In this document: positions 17,443-29,800 of the stretch, piece by piece | How positions within the stretch are numbered: position 1 is the first letter of the stretch | How the letters are laid out: each line of letters starts with the position of its first letter | Position numbers and translations under genes: made by a program | The notes under the pieces: generated by a model | Told to the model about the DNA's origin: nothing | The model's database searches: none | What the model saw: only the letters and a program-made list of their open reading frames with translations | Assembly: GCF_000967655.1 (NCBI RefSeq) | Contig: NZ_JXYA01000058.1 | Coordinates: forward strand, 1 to 64,000 | From: Pseudoalteromonas rubra | GTDB taxonomy: Bacteria; Pseudomonadota; Gammaproteobacteria; Enterobacterales; Alteromonadaceae | Length of the DNA: 64,000 nt | Direction of reading: 5' to 3'

Positions 17443-18626
17443 AAAATCGTGCCTATGGTTGAACTTACTCGTTTTGCTTTCTCTGTGGCCAGTTCACAGC
17501 TTTCATCACGCGCCAGTGCAACCCCCATGCGGCGCCGACCTGCCACTTCAGGTTTGCCAAACAAACGTAAGTCGGTGTCGGCTTCACAAAGGGCCTCGGC
17601 GACCTGAGTAAAACTCAGTTGCTGTGACGTGCCGTCGACCAGTATAACACTTGATGCCGACGGGCCGTGACACTGAATATGAGGAATAGGCAATCCCAGA
17701 ATGGCCCGCACATGCAGGGCAAATTCACTCAGGTCCTGAGAGATCAGGGTCACCATGCCGGTGTCATGAGGACGCGGCGACACTTCGCTGAAATACACCT
17801 CGTCATCTTTGATAAACAATTCAACCCCAAACAAGCCCCGGCCACCCAGCGCTTCGGTGATCTGCCCGGCCATGGCTTTGGCGCGCGATAAGGCCAGCTC
17901 AGACATGGCTTGCGGCTGCCAGCTTTGCTGATAGTCACCATCCTGTTGGACATGGCCAATTGGCTCGCAGAAACTGGTACCATCAATATGGCGAATGGTC
18001 AGCAGGGTAATTTCATAGTCAAAGTCGACAAAGCCTTCAACAATCACCCTGCCCTGACCGGCACGCCCGCCCTGCTGTGCGTATTCCCAGGCAGCGTTGA
18101 GATCCGCTTCCGTGCGCACCACACTCTGCCCTTTACCTGAAGAGCTCATAATCGGCTTCACCACACAGGGCATGCCAATTTCGCCAACCGCTGCGATAAA
18201 CGCCTGCTGGGTATCAACAAAACGATAAGGTGACGTCGCCAGCCCCAGCTCTTCAGCGGCCAGCCGACGGATCCCCTCGCGGTTCATGGTCAGTTGCGTG
18301 GCTCTGGCACTGGGGACCACGGTAAAGCCCTGCTGCTCCAGCGTCACCAATGTGTCGGTCGCGATTGCTTCGATCTCTGGCACAATATAATCGGGTTTTT
18401 CCTGCTCTATAATTGCAGCCAGTTTATCACCGTCCAGCATCGACAAAGTGTAACTTCGGTCGGCAACCTGCATGGCGGGCGCATGTTCATAGCGGTCCAG
18501 CACCACCACCTCAGCACCCAGGCGTTTAAACTCAATCACCACTTCTTTGCCCAGCTCCCCGCCACCGCATAACAACACCTTACACGCGGTCGCACTAAAC
18601 GGCGTACCCAACTGTTTAATTTTCAT
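17439..18626 (-). CDS. purT: Formate-dependent phosphoribosylglycinamide formyltransferase (PurT)
   Basis: PurT, 395 residues, an ATP-grasp enzyme that makes formyl-GAR from GAR, formate and ATP in de novo purine synthesis. This is an alternative to folate-dependent PurN. Evidence: N-terminal LLCGGGELGKEVVIEFKRLG, KPIMSSSGKGQSVV in the ATP-grasp lid, and the C-terminal LFGKPEVAGRRRMGVALA. The length matches E. coli PurT (392). It is divergent from the NRPS operon with a 186-bp spacer. I saw no clear PurR operator there. Confidence 0.96.
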   Translation of the reverse strand: MKIKQLGTPFSATACKVLLCGGGELGKEVVIEFKRLGAEVVVLDRYEHAPAMQVADRSYTLSMLDGDKLAAIIEQEKPDYIVPEIEAIATDTLVTLEQQGFTVVPSARATQLTMNREGIRRLAAEELGLATSPYRFVDTQQAFIAAVGEIGMPCVVKPIMSSSGKGQSVVRTEADLNAAWEYAQQGGRAGQGRVIVEGFVDFDYEITLLTIRHIDGTSFCEPIGHVQQDGDYQQSWQPQAMSELALSRAKAMAGQITEALGGRGLFGVELFIKDDEVYFSEVSPRPHDTGMVTLISQDLSEFALHVRAILGLPIPHIQCHGPSASSVILVDGTSQQLSFTQVAEALCEADTDLRLFGKPEVAGRRRMGVALARDESCELATEKAKRVSSTIGTIL

Positions 18627-18812
18627 GATTTATTCCTAAGTAACGATGTGTTTCAAATATGCACTACAAAATAACATAAATTGCAATACCGACAGCACAA
18701 AAAAAAGCGTGAAAATATCCAAATAAAAACAATAAAGACACAATTTGTACACAGTTGGGATACATAATTCACATGCAACCAAGTTGAACATGTTAGCGAA
18801 GGACTAGAAGAC

Positions 18813-21800
18813 GTGAACACGAAGCATTTTTCAGACAGTGGCATGCCACCACTGGCAATGACTCTCTCACAAGTTTATGGCAATTTTGCGGATCGAACTG
18901 CACTTATTTATGAAAATAATCATATCAGCTATCAGGAATTAGCGCAGCGAGTCGCTTTTCTTGCCGGACATATTCGCCAGCAACTTCCTGAACAGACACA
19001 CACCGCGCCTTCTTCTCAATACATTGCACTCTATCATGAGCGCGGCATTGATATGGTCGTCAGTATGTTAGCCGTTCTGCACTGCGGCTTTGGCTATATT
19101 CCTATTTCCACCGATGCCCCGGCGCAGCGGACGCAATTTATTTTACAGGACAGCCAGCCTGCACTGATCCTGACCCACAGCGACCTTAGTACAGCAGACG
19201 CCATTGCGGGCCGTGCTGTGCTCTACGTTGACAAGCTCAGTACACAAGATGGACTCGATACTGCCCCCGCCCAAACGCAAGATGCGGTAGGGTACGTGAT
19301 TTATACCTCAGGGACAACCGGACAGCCGAAAGGCGTTCAGATCCCCGCACAGAATATTTTACACCTGGCCGATGCGCATATCGACTGGTTCAACACAGGG
19401 CAATATCAGCGCGCCTTGTTGTTTGCCTCGTATATCTTTGATGCCAGTGTGTTCGAACTGTTTGTTCATTTATTACTGGGCCAGAGCGTGTATATCGCCA
19501 GCGAACACGAGCGCACCGATGCGCAGGCGCTGAGCACCCTGGTACAGCAAAATGACATCGAATTTGCTTCCATCCCGCCTGCGCTGCTGGCCTTGATCCC
19601 GCCGCAGCAACTCAGTGCATTGAAGTGTTTGATAGTCGCAGGCGAGACGCCGAATGTGGCCATGCTCGAAGCCTATAGCCAGATCACTGCAATTTATAAT
19701 GGTTATGGCCCGACAGAAAACACGGTTGCCACCAGTTTGCATCGCTTTGCGCCACAAGACAGCGAATTGAATATTGGCCAGCCACTGAACGATACCCGAC
19801 TATATGTGCTGGACCCTCAGCTAACTCCCTGCCCACAGGGCGAAGTGGGGGAGCTTTATATCAGTGGTCCACGGCTGGCGCTGGGCTATCTGAACCGGGA
19901 CGACCTGACCCAGAGCCGCTTTATCGCCAACCCTTTTTACGACCCTCAGTGCGATCCGGCGGGTTTCAGCCGCTTATATAAGACGGGTGACTTGGCTTCT
20001 TTTGACGGTCAGGAATACCATTTTGCCGGTCGTGATGATGGCCAGGTTAAGTTACGTGGCTTTCGCATTGAGCTTGAGGAAATCGAACAAACCATTGCGG
20101 CTTTGGATAGCGTCAGGCTGGTCAGCTGCGTGATCAAACAACAGGGGAATCGTCGCTTACTTGCCGCCTATGTCGTGGCACAGGACAGCGACGCTAAGCA
20201 GACTCAGCATATCGCCACTCACCTGAGCCGTACCCTGCCAGATTATATGCAGCCCGACCTGATAGTGCTGCTAGACAAGTTACCGATGACGGAAAATGGC
20301 AAAACCGATAAGCGTGCACTGGCGGCCCTGCCTGTTGAGGTCGAACACACTCATGTGGATGCCCAGCTATCTCATACTCAGCAGGTATTTTTAAGCCTGA
20401 TGCAAGGCTATTGCCCGGCTGAGCTGCACTGGCACAGCGACTACTTTGAGCAAGGTGGCGACTCTATTTCTGCTATCCGTATCGCCAATGAAGTTCAGCA
20501 GCAACTTAAGCTGCACCTAGACACTCAGCTGATTTACCGGCTGCGCACCCCGGCGCAGATTTGGCAGGCCCTGTTGACGCACAACGTCCGCCCGCCTGCT
20601 GCCATTGCACATCGCCCGGCGCACCACCAGCACACGGCCCCTCTGTCGGCGCAACAAAGCGGGTTATGGTTTTTAGCGCGCCAGGCACCGGACAACCTTG
20701 CCTATCACTCGGTCAGCCGACTGACGCTAAACGGTGCGCTGGAGCCATCCAAATTGCATGCCGCGCTCAGCACGCTGGTTCAGCGCCATGAAATTTATCG
20801 CACGTCGTTTGATTTGCACGAACCGCTTCAGCATATCCACCCGGACTATGTGCCTGAACTGCCGCTGCTGGATTACAGTGAACTGAGCGAAGCCGAAGCC
20901 GAGTCGCAGCTGACGCAGCAGCTAAATCAGCTGAATGCCCCGTTTAAGCTCGACAGCCTGCCACTGGCACGCTGGACGCTGGTGAAGCTAAGTGATCAAA
21001 AACATGTGCTGCTTCAAGTCGAGCACCATCTGATCCACGATGGCTGGTCGGCCAATCAGTTTGCAAGCCAGTTACTGGCCCTGTATGCCCAGCTGGAAAA
21101 TGGCGAAGCCCCTGCCGCCCAGCCAAACCAGATCCAGTATGCCGATTACGCCTGTCACCAGGCGCAGTGGCTCAGTGGCGAGCAGGCACAGCAGCAGCGC
21201 ATGTACTGGCAAACCCAGTTAGAATCAGCGCCGCCACGCATTAACTTACCCGTTTCTCAGCTGGCGCAGGATGTGCCTGTCAGTGCAGCTACTCATCAGA
21301 TTGAGCTACCCAGAGCACTGTGGCAACAGCTACAACAGTTTTGTCAGCGCAACCAGGTCACACCGTTTTCTGCCACTTTGGCCACATTATACCTGGTGCT
21401 GTCGCGCTTCAGCGGCGATGAGGATATCTGTATTGGCTCGGCTTTGGCTAACCGGGCGCACCCGCAACTGGAAACCACACTGGGCATGCTGGTCAACACT
21501 GTGGTGCACCGCCTGCAAAGCGCGGCTCAGACGACCATTGATGAGCTGATCCAGCAGAGCTTTGAAGTATGCAGCGAAGCACAGGCAAATCAGGCACTGC
21601 CTTTCCCGGCGCTGGTTGAGGCCCTGAATGTGTCGCGCATCCCCGGTGTGAACCCACTGTTTCAGGTGTGCTTTACCTTTCAGGATACGCCGCTACCGAC
21701 GCAGCACCCGGAGACCTTTACGCATATTGCGCTGGAACACGGTGCACCGGCTCAGGATACCAAGTTCGAGTTGAACATTGCCCTGCAGGACATCCACAGT

Positions 21801-23822
21801 CAGGATCCGGAGCGCCCGGTTACCATGCAATGGGAGTATGACCGCAGCCGCTATGACCTGTGGTTTGTTGAGTCCATGGCCAGCAACTTTGCCCACCTGC
21901 TGGCGCAACTGGTGAACTGCACCTCGCAATCCGAGCTGATGCAACCGCTGAGTGCACTGGCACCTGCGGCAACGCTGCCCGAGCCACTCACCACGCCACT
22001 ATATTCAGAGCAGAGTCTGACAGACTTATTTGATCAACAGGCGCAGCGCCACCCCGACAATACCGCCCTGCTTACCACAATGGGCACCATGAGTTACGAT
22101 CAATTAGCACTCCGGGCCAACCAACTGGCCCAGTGGCTGGTTGAACAGAATATGAGCGGCCAGTTTGTCGGCTTATATTTACCACCAGGCCCGGATACAC
22201 TGGTCGCCATTCTCGGGGTCTTAAAAGCGGGCGCCGCCTATGTGCCTTTATCGACCCGTGCACCGGCCAGCCGTAATGGGTTTATTCTCGACGATGCCGA
22301 AGTGCAGGTGGTGATAAGTTATGGTGAACTGAGCAACGAACTGGGTGCCCCGCAACTGACGTATCTGCTGCTCGACGACGAGGCAACACTGCGTGACTAT
22401 CCGGACACACCGCCCGCATGCAACATCAAAGGCGCCGATCCGGCCTATGTTATTTATACCTCTGGCACCACGGGCAAGCCTAAAGGTGTCGTGCAAACCC
22501 ATGGCAATGTCGCGCGCCTGCTCAGTGCTGCCGAGCAGCACTTTAGTTTTTCTGAACAAGACACCTGGGTGCTGTACCATGACTATATCTTTGACTTCAG
22601 TGTCTGGGAGATCTGGGGCGCGCTGGCCTATGGCGGCAAGCTGTTTATTCCCGACTATCTGGAGATCCGCGACAGCATGCAGTTTGTCGGGCAATGTCAG
22701 CAATATGGCGTCACTGTACTGAACCAGACGCCCAGCGCATTCTATACCTTTGCCGATATCGCCAGCACAGCTCAGGTGCCACTCAATACCCTGCGTTATG
22801 TGATCTTTGGTGGCGAGCAGCTCAACTACAGTAAGCTGGCCCCCTGGTGGCAACACTATGGTGACCGTATCACGCTGGTCAACATGTATGGCATCACTGA
22901 GACCACAGTGCATGTTACCGCCCTGACCCTGAGCGCAGCCATGCCGCGTCATATTGCCGATATCGGTAAGCCATTGTCTGACATGCAGGCGCTGGTACTG
23001 GATGAACAGCATCGGCCTGTGCCGCTGGGCTGCCCGGGCGAGCTGTATATTACCGGAGCGGGCCTGGCAAGCGGCTATCTCAATCGCGAGACACTGAGTG
23101 CTGAACGCTTCTTTACACTCACCACCGGCGGGCGTCAGTGTCGAGTGTATCGCACCGGCGACAAAGCACGACTGCTGCCAACCGGACATCTGGAATATCT
23201 GGGCAGACTGGACGATCAGGTAAAGATCCGTGGCCACCGCATAGAGCTGGGTGAGATAGAAGCACAGCTGCTGACCTTCAGTGAAATCTCCAAGGCCTGC
23301 GTACTGACCTATGACAATCAGGGGCAAACGGCCCTGGTGGGATACATCGTCACCACCGGCAATACGCAAGACTGCGAAGCGCTGCGTCAGCGCCTGGGCA
23401 CACGCCTGCCCAGCTATATGATCCCGGATCAGTTGATTGCACTGGATGCCCTGCCACTGACGGTCAATGGCAAGTTGGATAAAAAGGCGCTGCCTGCCCC
23501 TAGCCTGACACCTCAGGGCGGCTATGTGGCACCCGAAACCCCATTACAACAGCAACTCTGCGTGCTCTGGCAGCAGGTGCTCGGCGTAAGCCAGGTTGGC
23601 ATTCAGGATGACTTTTTCCAGCTCGGCGGCAACTCCATTCTGGCCGTTAAGCTGGTGCGCGAAGCACAGGAGTCCTTGCAGCTGGCCATCCCGTTATCGG
23701 CCCTGCTGAGTTACCCCAATATTGCCACTCTGGCAGAGCACCTGAGCAGCACTCAGGTAAACACCATAGTTCGTTCACAGCATGCAACACAGACCAGCGC
23801 GAAGCAGGTCATGGAGCTTTAA
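18813..23822 (+). CDS. Non-ribosomal peptide synthetase, modules 1-2 (A-T-C-A-T)
   Basis: First subunit of a peptide assembly line, 1669 residues. Domains in order: adenylation A1 (about 25-510; YTSGTTGQPKG and NGYGPTENT), carrier T1 (about 520-595, phosphopantetheine Ser 551 in GGDSI), condensation C (about 605-1045, HHLIHDG at 738-744), A2 (about 1060-1555), and T2 (Ser 1608 in GGNSI). There is no N-terminal C domain, so A1 is the loading module and no acyl starter is expected. Specificity residues read by eye: A2 gives DFWNIGMVHK, the classical threonine code; A1 gives DAFSIAGVAK, which I cannot assign. No epimerase domain. GTG start with AAGGA nine bases upstream. The C-terminus ends QVMEL, a possible docking tail. 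Confidence 0.95.
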   Translation: MNTKHFSDSGMPPLAMTLSQVYGNFADRTALIYENNHISYQELAQRVAFLAGHIRQQLPEQTHTAPSSQYIALYHERGIDMVVSMLAVLHCGFGYIPISTDAPAQRTQFILQDSQPALILTHSDLSTADAIAGRAVLYVDKLSTQDGLDTAPAQTQDAVGYVIYTSGTTGQPKGVQIPAQNILHLADAHIDWFNTGQYQRALLFASYIFDASVFELFVHLLLGQSVYIASEHERTDAQALSTLVQQNDIEFASIPPALLALIPPQQLSALKCLIVAGETPNVAMLEAYSQITAIYNGYGPTENTVATSLHRFAPQDSELNIGQPLNDTRLYVLDPQLTPCPQGEVGELYISGPRLALGYLNRDDLTQSRFIANPFYDPQCDPAGFSRLYKTGDLASFDGQEYHFAGRDDGQVKLRGFRIELEEIEQTIAALDSVRLVSCVIKQQGNRRLLAAYVVAQDSDAKQTQHIATHLSRTLPDYMQPDLIVLLDKLPMTENGKTDKRALAALPVEVEHTHVDAQLSHTQQVFLSLMQGYCPAELHWHSDYFEQGGDSISAIRIANEVQQQLKLHLDTQLIYRLRTPAQIWQALLTHNVRPPAAIAHRPAHHQHTAPLSAQQSGLWFLARQAPDNLAYHSVSRLTLNGALEPSKLHAALSTLVQRHEIYRTSFDLHEPLQHIHPDYVPELPLLDYSELSEAEAESQLTQQLNQLNAPFKLDSLPLARWTLVKLSDQKHVLLQVEHHLIHDGWSANQFASQLLALYAQLENGEAPAAQPNQIQYADYACHQAQWLSGEQAQQQRMYWQTQLESAPPRINLPVSQLAQDVPVSAATHQIELPRALWQQLQQFCQRNQVTPFSATLATLYLVLSRFSGDEDICIGSALANRAHPQLETTLGMLVNTVVHRLQSAAQTTIDELIQQSFEVCSEAQANQALPFPALVEALNVSRIPGVNPLFQVCFTFQDTPLPTQHPETFTHIALEHGAPAQDTKFELNIALQDIHSQDPERPVTMQWEYDRSRYDLWFVESMASNFAHLLAQLVNCTSQSELMQPLSALAPAATLPEPLTTPLYSEQSLTDLFDQQAQRHPDNTALLTTMGTMSYDQLALRANQLAQWLVEQNMSGQFVGLYLPPGPDTLVAILGVLKAGAAYVPLSTRAPASRNGFILDDAEVQVVISYGELSNELGAPQLTYLLLDDEATLRDYPDTPPACNIKGADPAYVIYTSGTTGKPKGVVQTHGNVARLLSAAEQHFSFSEQDTWVLYHDYIFDFSVWEIWGALAYGGKLFIPDYLEIRDSMQFVGQCQQYGVTVLNQTPSAFYTFADIASTAQVPLNTLRYVIFGGEQLNYSKLAPWWQHYGDRITLVNMYGITETTVHVTALTLSAAMPRHIADIGKPLSDMQALVLDEQHRPVPLGCPGELYITGAGLASGYLNRETLSAERFFTLTTGGRQCRVYRTGDKARLLPTGHLEYLGRLDDQVKIRGHRIELGEIEAQLLTFSEISKACVLTYDNQGQTALVGYIVTTGNTQDCEALRQRLGTRLPSYMIPDQLIALDALPLTVNGKLDKKALPAPSLTPQGGYVAPETPLQQQLCVLWQQVLGVSQVGIQDDFFQLGGNSILAVKLVREAQESLQLAIPLSALLSYPNIATLAEHLSSTQVNTIVRSQHATQTSAKQVMEL

Positions 23823-23823
23823 T

Positions 23824-26800
23824 ATGTTATCTTTTGTTCAAAAACTACACACACAAGGCCTGCGGGTCTGGCTGGGTGACAACAATTCGCTGGCACTGGG
23901 ATATGAGGAAACCGTCGCAGCCGAATTGATTGCCGAGCTAAAAGCCAACAAGCCTGCCTTGCTGGCTTTGCTTGAAGAGCATCAGATACACTCAGAGCAG
24001 GCCTTTTTAAACTGGTCTGTGTTGCAGCTTTCTTTATTGTCTAATGCTCAGGCACGACTGTTGTTTGTCGACCGCTTACAGCCACAGCGCTGTGCCTATC
24101 ATATCCCGATGCTGGTCGAGCACCAGCAAGCGGACACGATTGCCAAACTGGACAAGGCCATTCAGGCACTGACGGTGCGCCACCCGATCTTAAACAGCCA
24201 GATTGTGGAGCACGACGATCAGCTCTTTTGTCAGCCCCGCAGTCGCGCACTGACCTCCGTAAAAACACGGTGCAACGATCCTGAGCAACTGAAAGCGCTA
24301 GTTCAAACGCAAGTGCTGACACCGTTTGATTTAAGCCAGGATGCGCCGCTGCGAGTGGTGCATTATCACTGTGCCTCGAGCACTTACACGCTGTTTTTAT
24401 GGCATCACATTGCCTTTGACGGCTGGTCTATGCAGTTGTTTTTCAAAGAGCTCAGTCAGCTGATGGCCGACCCTTCATGGGCGCAGCAACAGCCATTGCC
24501 TTTGTCCTACTGTGACTACGCAAGCTGGCACCTGACACTGGATCAGCAACAGGCGCATGATTACTGGCAGACACAATTAAAAGATGCGCTGCCAACCCGG
24601 CTACCCAAAACGCTGGACGCGCCTTTAAATGAGCCGCTCACCCGTGGCAGTAATCTGTATTTTACTCTGCCCGACACACTGAGCACCCAGCTTCGTCAGC
24701 TGGCAAGCTCCCTCAGTGCCACGCCATTCAGTGTCCTGCTCAGTGCCTACTATTATACGCTGATGCTCTTTTCCAATCAGAACGATATCCTGCTGGGAGT
24801 GCCATCAGACAACCGGGATCACCCGCAAACCCAGGACATTATGGGCTTTTTTGTCAATACCCTGGCATTACGGGCAAAGCTTGATAAACAAGCCAGCTTT
24901 GCGCAACTGGTCACTCAGGTGAAAGACACCCTGCATCAGGCCAAACGCCATCAGGATCTGCCATTTGATGAGGTGGTTCAATACTTTACACAGGGCGACC
25001 GTGAGCAAAGCGCACTGCAGATCATGTTCAGTGTACAAAAACTGGCCAGCCAGCTGGACCCGGCGTTGTCACTGCCCTTTTCAGTCAGCCCATTGCTCAG
25101 TGATGATGAGCTGTATCAGCCCATTAAAGTAGACCTGTTGCTGGCACTGGATGACAGTGAAGCGACTATCTCAGGTCAGATTGATTACAACCCAAACCGC
25201 TTCAGCCAGGCTTATATTGAGGCATTTCGTCAGACCTTTATCCACCTGCTTGAGTGCAGTGTTGCCGCGCCCCACCAGCCGCTGCAATCGCACACGTATG
25301 TGCCGCCGGGTCAGTGTCTGAGCGAACCGCAGACACAAGACAAACCTGCCTATGACAACCTCTATGCACGCTTTGTTGCCCAGGCCAAGCAAACCCCTCA
25401 GGCCAGTGCCCTGATCTACCAGGAGCAGGAGATAAGTTATCGCACCCTGGCCCGGGAAGTGAAAACGCTTGCAAGCCATATACGCGCACAGATAGCACAG
25501 CATGACGACCCTAAGGTCGCTTTGATGTTTGTTCGTGGACCACAGATGGTCACCGCGATTCTGGCCACCTTAGCTGCAGGCGCGGCTTATGTGCCACTAA
25601 GCCCGACTCAGGCCAGCAGCCGTAACCAGTTTATCCTTAATGATTCGGGGGCGGCACTACTGCTGACCCAATCTCAGCTGGCGGCACAGGCGCAACAACT
25701 GGCCCAGTCCGATGCCACCCCGGTACTCACAACCGAGGCCTTGCTGTCAGATCCTGCGGAATATGACTTAGCGCAGGGCGATGCCGGGCAACTTGCCTAC
25801 GTTATTTATACCTCGGGCAGTACCGGCCAGCCTAAGGGCGTGATGGTCGAGCATGGTCATGTTGATGCGCTGGTACGCAGCACCAGCGAGGTCTATCAAT
25901 TTGCCAGCGACGAGCGGACCTACTGGTTAACGCCCTATTTTTTTGATGCCTCAGTCGAGCCGCTGTTTATGACTTTACTCAATGGTGCCTGCCTGGTCAT
26001 TCCCTGCGAGCGCAGCTGCAACGACCCGCTGGCTATGCGAGAGGAAATTCTCGACAGGGCCGTCACCCACCTGGTGGCCTCGCCATCGCATTTACAAGCG
26101 ATTGGACACTGCGGCAAAGCCAGCGCCATTCGGCGGGTGGTATTCGGTGGTGAATCCTGTAGCCAAAGCCTGGTCGATACCTGGCAACAGCGCCTGTTCA
26201 GTGAATATGGCCCTACCGAAGCTACGGTCACGGCCACAGTGCACAGGCAGTTTGCTCAGCAGCAAAACCTTAAGGCCATTGGTCAACCTTTGCGCCATGT
26301 CACCATCGACATAGTCGATGACGCACTCGCTTCTCTGCCGGTCGGTTGCCCCGGTGAGATCCTGATCTCAGGCCACAGTGTTGCCCGTGGCTATCTCAAT
26401 CTGCCAGAGCAAACTGAAGCACGTTTTATTACCACAGCACGCGGGCGCGCCTATCGCACCGGCGATATGGCCCGTCGGCTGCCCTGCGGTAACCTGGAAT
26501 TTATGGGCCGCAATGATGCGCAGGTTAAACTTCGTGGCTATCGCATTGAGCTCAATGAAATCGAAGTGGTGCTGCTTAAGCACCCGGATATTGAACAGGC
26601 CTGTGTGAAAGTGCAAACCCTGGCACAGGGGCCTGCGCTGGTTGCTTACCTCGGCACCACCAGCATGCTAACACTCGATGAGTTGCTGCCCTGGCTGAAC
26701 GAACGACTGCCAGATTACATGCATCCGGCAGCACTGCAATGCAGCGCGAGTTTGCCTTTACTGCCTTCCGGCAAGGTTGACGCCCGCGCACTTGCACCGC

Positions 26801-29800
26801 TGGATATCAGCGTCAGCACGACCTATGTCGCCCCGCAAAGCGCGCTGGAAAAAGATCTCTGCGCCCTGTGGGCCGAACACCTCGGGGTTGAGCAAGTAGG
26901 CATGCAGGACAGCTTTTTTGCGCTGGGCGGAAACTCGCTAAGCGCCATGACCCTGGTGGCTAAAATGCAGCGTACTCTGGCGCTGCCTGTCACGCTCAAA
27001 GCGTTGCTGAGCCACAAGACACCGGCCGCTATTCTGGCTAATCTGGATACCCAGCACCGCATCGAACCCATTCCCGTGCTCGCCGATCCTACTCAACCTG
27101 TGGCAGTCACTCCGCAGCAGCAAGCGATGTTACTGAGTGAACGCCTTGCCACCACTGCGGGGGCCTATCATATCCCCCTGATGCTGAGCTGCGGGTCGCT
27201 GGCACAGCAGCAGGCGCTGATGGAAGGGGTGCAGCAAGTGATCAGCCGCCATCAGATATTACAGCAGGGCTACGATCAGGATGAGCAGGGACACTGGTTT
27301 ATCAGTCAGACGCGCTACCCGGTACCCTGTCAGGTGTTGGCGTTACAGAGCCATAATGACAGTGCCTTGCAGGAATTTGTCAATGCGCCATTTACATTAG
27401 ACACGTCAGCGCCGGTGCGAGTGGCGCAATTGCGTGTAGGCCCGCTGCCCAGCTACAGGTTGTTACTGGTGTTTCACCATGTGGCCTTTGACGGCTGGTC
27501 GGTCGAGCGCTTTATTCGTGAACTGGATCAGCAAATGGCCGGGCAGGTACTTACCCCGTCCACACTGACTTACCGGGACTATGCCCACTGGCGCAGCACC
27601 CTGGACGAGCAGGCAGAGCTGGATTACTGGCAACAGGCGTTTGCTGGTATTGACTTGACCCCATGGGAGAGCGACTTTAGCCGCAGCGCCAGTTATGATC
27701 CCCAGGGCAAGGCGCTGAGCTTTACCCTGCCTGATGCACTGACCCGCTCGTTGCGTGCGCTGGCACAGCAACAGGGAGTCAGCCTTTATGCAACCCTGCT
27801 TAGCAGCTTTCAGCTCGCCGCCTGTTTCTGGGCCGATCGGGACGACATTGTCATTGGCACACCGAGCGACAACCGCGCCCATCCGGACAGTCACGAGCTG
27901 ATGGGATATTTTGTCAATACCCTGGCACTGCCGTTGCGCCTGGACAGCACACTCAGTTTTACGGCTTTAATGAAACAAGTGCAGACTCAGGTTCACGATG
28001 CAAAAAGCCATCAGGGCACCTCTGTGGATGTGCTGGCAGATGCGCTCAACATTGAGCGCCAAAGTGGCCTGTCGCCGCTGTTTCAGCTGTTTTTCACACT
28101 GGATCAGTTTAACCCGCTGACTCAGGCATTTAACGGTTTTGAGGTGATCCCGGAGAACCCGCAAGATTACGCCTATACGCCGGCCAAATTTGAGTGGAAT
28201 ATGGTGTTTAAGGACGATGGTGACCAGCTGCAAGGCCAGTTTACCTACGCCACAACCCGCTATGATGCAACACGCTGTGAGCAGTTTCTGGCATTTTATC
28301 AGGTGCTACTAAACAATTTGATGGCGGCCCCGGAGCAGCCGGTACGCGACTGCCCGCTGCTCAGCCACGCGCAATTTCAAACCCTGGTGACACACCAGGC
28401 ACAGCAAAGTAATGATCCACACACAAACTGGTTAGCCTGTTTCGCACAGGCCTGCGAGCGTGCGCCGCACAATATTGCCTTGTCGTTTGAAGATCAGCAA
28501 CTCAGCTATGGCGAACTGGATAGCTTGTCATCACAGCTGGCTGCCACACTGCATCAGCATCTTGGCACGCCGGGAGCTGAGCCCGCCCGCGTCGCACTGC
28601 ACTTTCACAAAGGCTGTGACATGATCATCGCCATGCTGGCCACGCTCAAAGCCGGTGCCGCCTTCGTTGCGCTGTCGCCCAACCACCCGCAGGCACGCCG
28701 TGAAACTCTGTTGCAACAGGCGCAGTGCGAACTGCTGCTCAGTGATGATGCGTTAAGCTGGTCAACAGTGCCCACCTTGCTGTATCACTGGCGAGACTGG
28801 CCAGAGACACAGACCGAGCATAATGATATTAACTTTAACCACAGCCCAGACCGCCTCGCCTATCTGATCTATACCTCCGGCACCACAGGCACCCCCAAAG
28901 GGGCCATGCTCAGCCACCGCGGCCTTATCAACCTCTCAGCACACATGATGCACAGCCACCGCTTAATTGGTCAGTCACGTCAGGTGGTTGCCAGCCAGTA
29001 TGCCGAATATGTCTTCGATGCCTCCATCATCGAGATTTTCCCGGCGCTGGCTGCGGGTGCGCGACTGGAGATCATTCCTGAGCCCATACGTCGCGATGTA
29101 CCCAGGCTGTGTGAGTTCTTGCGTCGCCAGCACGTAGATGTGGCCTTTGTGCCCACCGTGCTGGTCAATCAGTTTGCGGATCTGCTGGCCGAGTGCCAGC
29201 TGGATGTGTTGTTTGTCGGTGGCGCGCCGCTCAATCCGGTGCATCAGCGCCTGGCAAACACCTTCTACAACGAATATGGACTGAGTGAAACCAGCGTGTG
29301 TGTGACTCAGGCCGAGGTTACGCCCCAGCAGCCAATCACCATAGGGCGCGCCATTCGTAATACCCGTCTGTATGTGCTGGATAAATATCAGCGACCTGTG
29401 CCACCGGGCGGCTGTGGTGAACTACACAGCGCAGGCTGCAGTACCGGGCTGGGATACTGGCAAAATGCCGACAAAACGGCGGCCCATTTTATCACCCTGA
29501 CAATGCACCATGGTGCGCAACAATTGCATGAGCAGGTCTACCGCACCGGCGATTTAGTGCGCCGGGTTGATGCGGACACCCTGCAGTTTGTGGCTCGGAC
29601 CGATCAGCAGCTGGAGATCAATGGCTACCGCATTGAGCCGGGTGAGATTGAGGCAAAATTATTGACCCACCCGGACGTCGGCCAGGCCGTGGTCTGTCAG
29701 GTTCAGGGGCATGCGCAGCAGCTTATCGCCTACTGTGTGTTAAACCAAAGCGCCACCTCCCCTGTAGCAGACTCGCATTCTCGTGCCCTGCTCAACTGGC

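Noticed and set aside
18627..18812. PurR-type operator in the purT/NRPS spacer
   Set aside because: No sequence close to the E. coli PurR palindrome; the spacer is simply A+T-rich, with no promoter I would defend.
20580..20640. Possible dual epimerisation/condensation signature before the first C domain (HH near residue 600)
   Set aside because: The stretch has His residues (AHHQHT) but not the HHxxxxxGD motif that marks dual domains.
22248..23369. Long minus-strand frame of 373 codons inside the first NRPS gene
   Set aside because: It is antisense to well-defined A and T domains, has no ribosome site or family signature and is a by-product of GC-biased codon use.
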